Shown piece after piece: positions 30,339 through 30,397 of a stretch of 30,397 bases of DNA. The notes under the pieces are model-generated. The model ran no database searches. It was not told where the DNA came from and worked only from the letters and a program-made list of their open reading frames with translations. Every line of letters begins with the position of its first letter. The first letter of the stretch is position 1. The stretch comes from Gymnopilus junonius (Eukaryota > Basidiomycota > Agaricomycetes > Agaricales > Galerinaceae), in assembly GCA_015501075.1 (NCBI GenBank), contig JADNYJ010000390.1, positions 1 to 30,397 of the forward strand, in the 5' to 3' direction. Made by a program: the position numbers and the translations under genes.

Positions 30339-30397
30339 TTCACACCCCAACCATGACGGCCTATGTACTTGCACCCCATAGGACCCGATTATCATTG

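Noticed and set aside
1..30397. Biosynthetic cluster or multi-gene defence system
   Set aside because: The intact genes (HNH-type, low-complexity, F-box pair, peroxygenase, DJ-1/PfpI) have unrelated roles, mixed strands and wide spacing. The rest is decayed transposons.

Overview
The window is fungal nuclear DNA, most likely from a mushroom-forming basidiomycete (Agaricomycetes, probably Agaricales). The evidence is the many short GT-AG introns of about 45-100 nt, an aromatic peroxygenase closely resembling the Agrocybe AaeUPO type, HNH and F-box/LRR proteins of basidiomycete style, and a KDZ (Kyakuja-Dileera-Zisupton) transposase with its CxC2 cysteine cluster. No bacterial operon, rRNA, convincing tRNA or CRISPR array is visible.

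The left half (1-14.6 kb) is gene-bearing. In order it holds an HNH-nuclease-type gene (+, about 0.7-1.4 kb), a five-exon low-complexity protein of unknown function (-, 1.8-3.8 kb), a poorly resolved hydrophobic hypothetical gene (-, 5.0-5.8 kb), F-box/LRR gene 1 (-, 6.3-7.7 kb), a complete six-exon unspecific peroxygenase (+, 9.5-10.9 kb), traces of a small unrecognised gene (-, 11.0-11.6 kb), a DJ-1/PfpI-family gene with a C-terminal frameshift (-, 11.8-12.5 kb), and F-box/LRR gene 2 (-, 13.3-14.6 kb). Genes 1 and 2 are paralogues with a first exon of exactly 832 nt in both.

The right half (14.86-30.4 kb) is a transposon graveyard with visible nesting. A 1.1-kb hAT element with terminal inverted repeats and a near-perfect 8-bp target duplication (14883-16007) sits 20 bp inside what looks like the end of a second hAT element. 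The coding exons of that second hAT run from 16.46 to 18.09 kb, where they are cut off by the start of a Ty3/Gypsy-type retrotransposon. The retrotransposon keeps a putative long 5' LTR, a primer-binding-site candidate and an uninterrupted gag of 568 codons. Its pol is shattered and stops near the RT/RNase H boundary at about 23.9 kb. A repeat-rich stretch with a 220-bp tandem duplication follows, then a KDZ transposase pseudogene on the minus strand (28.9-25.0 kb) with at least eight frameshifts and two TGA stops. A further decayed coding remnant runs toward the right edge.

The left-half genes show no sign of forming one pathway. The peroxygenase is secreted, DJ-1/PfpI is cytosolic, and the F-box proteins would serve in ubiquitin ligases. 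I see no convincing undescribed multi-gene system. The most distinctive signals are the nested hAT/Gypsy architecture, the open gag in front of a wrecked pol, recurrent Arg-to-TGA stops across unrelated elements (CpG-decay-like), the split of the peroxygenase metal-site motif across a 21-nt microexon, and the F-box duplication bracketing the peroxygenase.
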